This document shows positions 6,151 through 6,153 of a stretch of DNA of 6,153 nucleotides, piece after piece. Position numbers and translations under genes: made by a program. The notes under the pieces were generated by a model that was not told where the DNA came from, searched no databases, and saw only the letters and a list, made by a program, of their open reading frames with translations. Each line of letters opens with the position of its first letter. Within the stretch, counting starts at the first letter, position 1. The DNA is from an uncultured Lachnospiraceae bacterium (lineage in GTDB: Bacteria > Bacillota > Clostridia > Lachnospirales > Lachnospiraceae), in NCBI GenBank assembly GCA_905193085.1, contig CAJJNI010000151.1, positions 1 through 6,153 on the forward strand, given 5' to 3'.

Positions 6151-6153
6151 TAC

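Overview
The window is a low-GC, tightly packed block of amino-acid biosynthesis genes, all on the minus strand, so the cluster reads from high to low coordinates. The AT-rich DNA, the strong GGAGG/AAGGA-type ribosome binding sites and the wording of the proteins (a SerA starting MYKYSCLNPIAPIGL, a SerC with GGVQKNIGPAG, an IlvD of the short Firmicutes length) suggest a Firmicute of class Clostridia, most likely family Lachnospiraceae (Roseburia / Eubacterium rectale / Butyrivibrio type). The taxonomic call is inference from remembered family patterns, not from a search.

Layout in transcription order. The right edge (about 6047-6153) holds a near-consensus vegetative promoter and a short leader. 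Then come leuB (3-isopropylmalate dehydrogenase, 6046-4946), ilvD (dihydroxyacid dehydratase, 4921-3251) and ilvB (acetolactate synthase catalytic subunit, 3230-1539), separated by only 24 and 20 nt. A 123-nt gap (1416-1538) has no clear terminator but carries a plausible promoter with a perfect TATAAT -10. It is followed by serC (phosphoserine aminotransferase, 1415-330) and, 23 nt later, the first 102 codons of serA (3-phosphoglycerate dehydrogenase, 306 to beyond the left edge). There is no gene-free stretch longer than 300 bases, and no RNA gene, mobile element or CRISPR array was seen.

How the genes work together. IlvB makes acetolactate or acetohydroxybutyrate, and IlvD makes the 2-keto acids that precede valine and isoleucine. 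LeuB carries out the oxidation in the leucine branch that starts from the valine keto acid. SerA and SerC carry out the first two steps from 3-phosphoglycerate to serine. Missing from the window are the acetolactate synthase regulatory subunit (ilvH/ilvN), ilvC, leuA, leuC, leuD, ilvE and serB.

The region looks like ordinary housekeeping metabolism. I found no sign of an undescribed system. The points worth a second look are modest: start codons of three genes, the type of iron-sulfur cluster in IlvD, the orphan ilvB, the short leader without room for a T-box, and small palindromes at the serC and leuB promoters.
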